This document shows positions 62,076 to 64,000 of a stretch of DNA of 64,000 bases, in pieces. Position 1 is the stretch's first letter. Each line of letters begins with the position of its first letter. The notes beneath the pieces are model-generated. The model made no database searches. It worked only from the letters and a program-made list of their open reading frames with translations, and was not told where the DNA came from. The position numbers and the translations under genes were made by a program. The DNA is from Ophiura sarsii. Lineage: Eukaryota; Echinodermata; Ophiuroidea; Amphilepidida; Ophiuridae. The stretch is taken from assembly GCA_035610835.1 (NCBI GenBank), contig CM069459.1, positions 56,153,316-56,217,315 of the forward strand, given 5' to 3'.

Positions 62076-62367
62076 TTGACTTGCCCTTTTCGACCGACCC
62101 TTACATCTGAAAATCAAGTGTGTGTTTTTTTTAGTGTAGTTTTAAAAAATTAAAATAATTTTATAAATATGTTTTAAAAACGATTTTTGATATTTCTAAA
62201 CTATTTCAAATATCATTGGTTATTAAACGTATACAATTGTCAATTACTCACTTATTTGTTAAATATTAAAAGTTAAAATCTGTGTTCTTGTGTAGTATTT
62301 GTATCGAGAAAAAGAAATTAAAAATCGCCCGACCGACACAGATGTTGGCTCAGAAAGGGCAAGCCAA
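62076..62367. mobile_element. MITE
   Basis: TTGACTTGCCCTTTT at the left and the complement of TTGGCTTGCCCTTTCTGAGC at the right. The interior ends aaaaatcgcccgaccgac, a word shared with the intron 1 MITEs at 14.8 and 43.3 kb, so they are probably related families. Confidence 0.65.
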
Positions 62368-62866
62368 TCTTTATTTAGCTTGTGTTGTTCAAACGAATGC
62401 ATTTATGTCCAACTTGTGCACGCGCGACTGGTCGTTCGATATGCCAAGTAGCTAAGAGCAACCCCCTGAGAACTACCGGCCGATTGGTCAGAAAGATAGA
62501 TACATCATTTATTGCACCAATCAGAGACAGTGTTAGAATAATTGTATCCCTGATAAAGATGGGAGTGAAACATTTTACAAGCTGCATTTGAATTGGCTAT
62601 TCATATGAGTACATCTTGTAATAAACCAATCAGAACCACTGTAAGATAGACAGGTAGACCCCAGGGGGTTAAATCCACCGGAGCGACCGCGATTGAAATG
62701 TTAAATTTATATGGGCTTTAGGCGTAATAACTCTCCCTAGTACATGTCCACTTTCACTAAAATAGCTGAACATTTTATACTTTAATTTTCTTGGAACAAA
62801 ATATGTGTAAAATTTGTTACAATAATCATAACTTTAATTGGGCGTCATTTTTCTCTTTAATTTCAG

Positions 62867-62975
62867 ATGGTCCGAAAGTAACGCAATCGACAAGTTTTTT
62901 GAAGATAAACCCAATCAGAAGATAAGGACATTGCCGTGGGCACATACACCCACTGCCTATATTATAAAGGAATAA
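62867..62975 (+). CDS. terminal exon of the TylF-like methyltransferase
   Basis: Acceptor TTTTTCTCTTTAATTTCAG, 109 bp to the stop TAA. After the split Arg it reads W-S-E-S-N-A-I-D-K-F-F, then P-W-A-H-T-P-T-A-Y-I-I-K-E. W-x-E-S-x-A-(I/V)-D-x-F-F following FDEY is the usual order in TylF-like enzymes, and A-Y-I-I-K-E at the end is common for bacterial relatives. The substrate is unknown; sugars are the usual targets of the family. It lies between the CMAS-type exon and the window end, on the same strand. Confidence 0.7.
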
Positions 62976-63380
62976 TCCTTATAGCAGTAATACAAACAAA
63001 TTCGGTTGGCAATGTATCCATGCTGGATAACAACATTGCACGTGGTACAAATTGAATCTTCTGAGGGTTTGTATGTGTCTATGAGTTTTGAACTCGACAT
63101 CATTCGCGTTGAGATACCCAGTCAAATCAGCCATTTTAAAGAAAAAAACCCTAAAAGTGGTTTAGGATTTCAAACATAGAGGCACAGCCCTGTCAAAATC
63201 AATTTGAGTACCTCAAATTGAGGCCTACATCCGGTCGTGTTGTCTGTGAAATAACAAAATATAGCGTGCAACAGGCTGTCATCAGGTATGGACACATCGC
63301 CATCTCTATTCTTGGAATCACACACATTTAAAAAAAAGAGTTTATACAGAACATTAACCTCAACATGTGATTTGGCAGGA
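62976..63380. other. no gene seen
   Basis: Downstream flank of the methyltransferase exon. No clear gene. Confidence 0.35.
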
Positions 63381-63497
63381 AGAATTCGGATATATAATAC
63401 ACGCCCTATGGGCCCCCAGGATTTGGCCTGCTCAAGAAATAATTGCCTTGGAACATTTGTACCGGGTTCAAAACATTTGAGATGCGGTGGTTTTATG
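63381..63497 (+). CDS. possible internal exon, unidentified
   Basis: Acceptor GATTTGGCAG and donor AT|GTGAGT frame an open 117-bp segment reading R-I-Y-N-T-R-P-M-G-P-Q-D-L-A-C-S-R and L-R-C-G-G-F. It is less AT-rich than its surroundings, with three Cys. No family is recognised, and it could be chance. Confidence 0.25.
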
Positions 63498-64000
63498 TGA
63501 GTGATGTTTACTTTTTATCGGAATAATTATAATTTCAATTTGTTTATACATGTACATAAGGGCGCTTTCAACAAACGTGGTCTAGTAATCAATATCTACT
63601 ACGTATAAGGAATGACATTGACTGTCCTAAAATAATAAAGGGTAGTAAGGTATCGTTTCAATACTTTGTCTTGCAGCAAAGCCAAGTTATTTATTGACAT
63701 AATGCAAATATGTTATCTGATTTGGTTCACTGGTTGTAATCAGAGGATTTTCTGAAAATATACTTCAAAACAGATTTCAAATTGGCTGGCTAATATTACA
63801 TAGTTTATATAATTTCCCCTCGGAATTCGATGACATTTTCTACCCAGTTGACAGAATACGCTACAATTCGTTAAAATATTAAATACCTTGTATTTTGAGT
63901 AAAAATTGACAATCCTCTTGATGAGATTTTTGCTTGGAACAGACTGTAATAAGAACCCCGATTCATATCATGATTACCGAAATGTAATAAACTGCTCACA
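63498..64000. other. no gene seen
   Basis: AT-rich end of the window without recognised features. Confidence 0.35.

Overview
This is an AT-rich window from a metazoan nuclear genome, dense with repeats. There is no operon structure. Exons are short and have consensus splice sites. The repeats are CR1/L2-like LINE tails ending in (ATT)n or (TATTG)n, mariner, Tc1, hAT and CACTG-type DNA transposons, a Penelope-like element and a Helitron-like array. Multi-copy alpha-2,8-sialyltransferase-like genes together with a CMP-sialate synthase-type exon fit an invertebrate deuterostome (echinoderm, hemichordate or amphioxus grade). I cannot name the species from sequence alone.

The main genic content is a tandem duplication of a four-exon, minus-strand ST8Sia-like (GT29) sialyltransferase gene. 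Copy A has exons at 14951-15114, 14288-14410, 9044-9571 and 7254-7455. Copy B has exons at 43858-44009, 27044-27166, 25334-25849 and 23925-24183. Every splice junction has a good consensus and the phases match between exons. Copy B is fully open (349 residues by my count). Copy A stops 19 codons early. A CACTG-ended transposon sits 3 nt past its ancestral stop position.

Region by region: 1-3750 holds a LINE fragment, a small hAT element with perfect 8-bp target duplications and a TTAA MITE. 3845-7193 is the CACTG element with a nested element. 7.2-15.4 kb is gene copy A, with LINE, mariner and MITE insertions in its introns. 15.4-23.7 kb is intergenic repeat: a long-TIR mariner MITE, arrays rich in GACCCC and AGGTCA motifs, a Ty3/Gypsy integrase scrap and a Tc1 half-element. 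23.9-44.2 kb is gene copy B. Its first intron has swollen to 16.7 kb through a 10.6-kb insertion (containing a 4.7-kb long-TIR element that encodes a FEN/PIN-nuclease-like protein) and a 5.1-kb array of five Helitron-like units. 44.2-56.6 kb is mostly transposon: a hAT element with GGACTC repeats, LINE tails, mariner MITEs and a 0.75-kb repeat in three copies. 57.5-63 kb on the plus strand carries a CMP-sialate synthase (CMAS)-type exon and exons of a TylF-like SAM methyltransferase, one with a 2-bp frameshift, plus a Penelope-like fragment.

Taken together, the host genes suggest a sialic-acid neighbourhood: CMP-sialate synthesis, a methyltransferase that might modify a sugar, and two Golgi alpha-2,8-sialyltransferases. 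Linking the methyltransferase to sialic acid is inference only. Splice structures, boundaries and family calls were read by eye. No search or alignment program was run.
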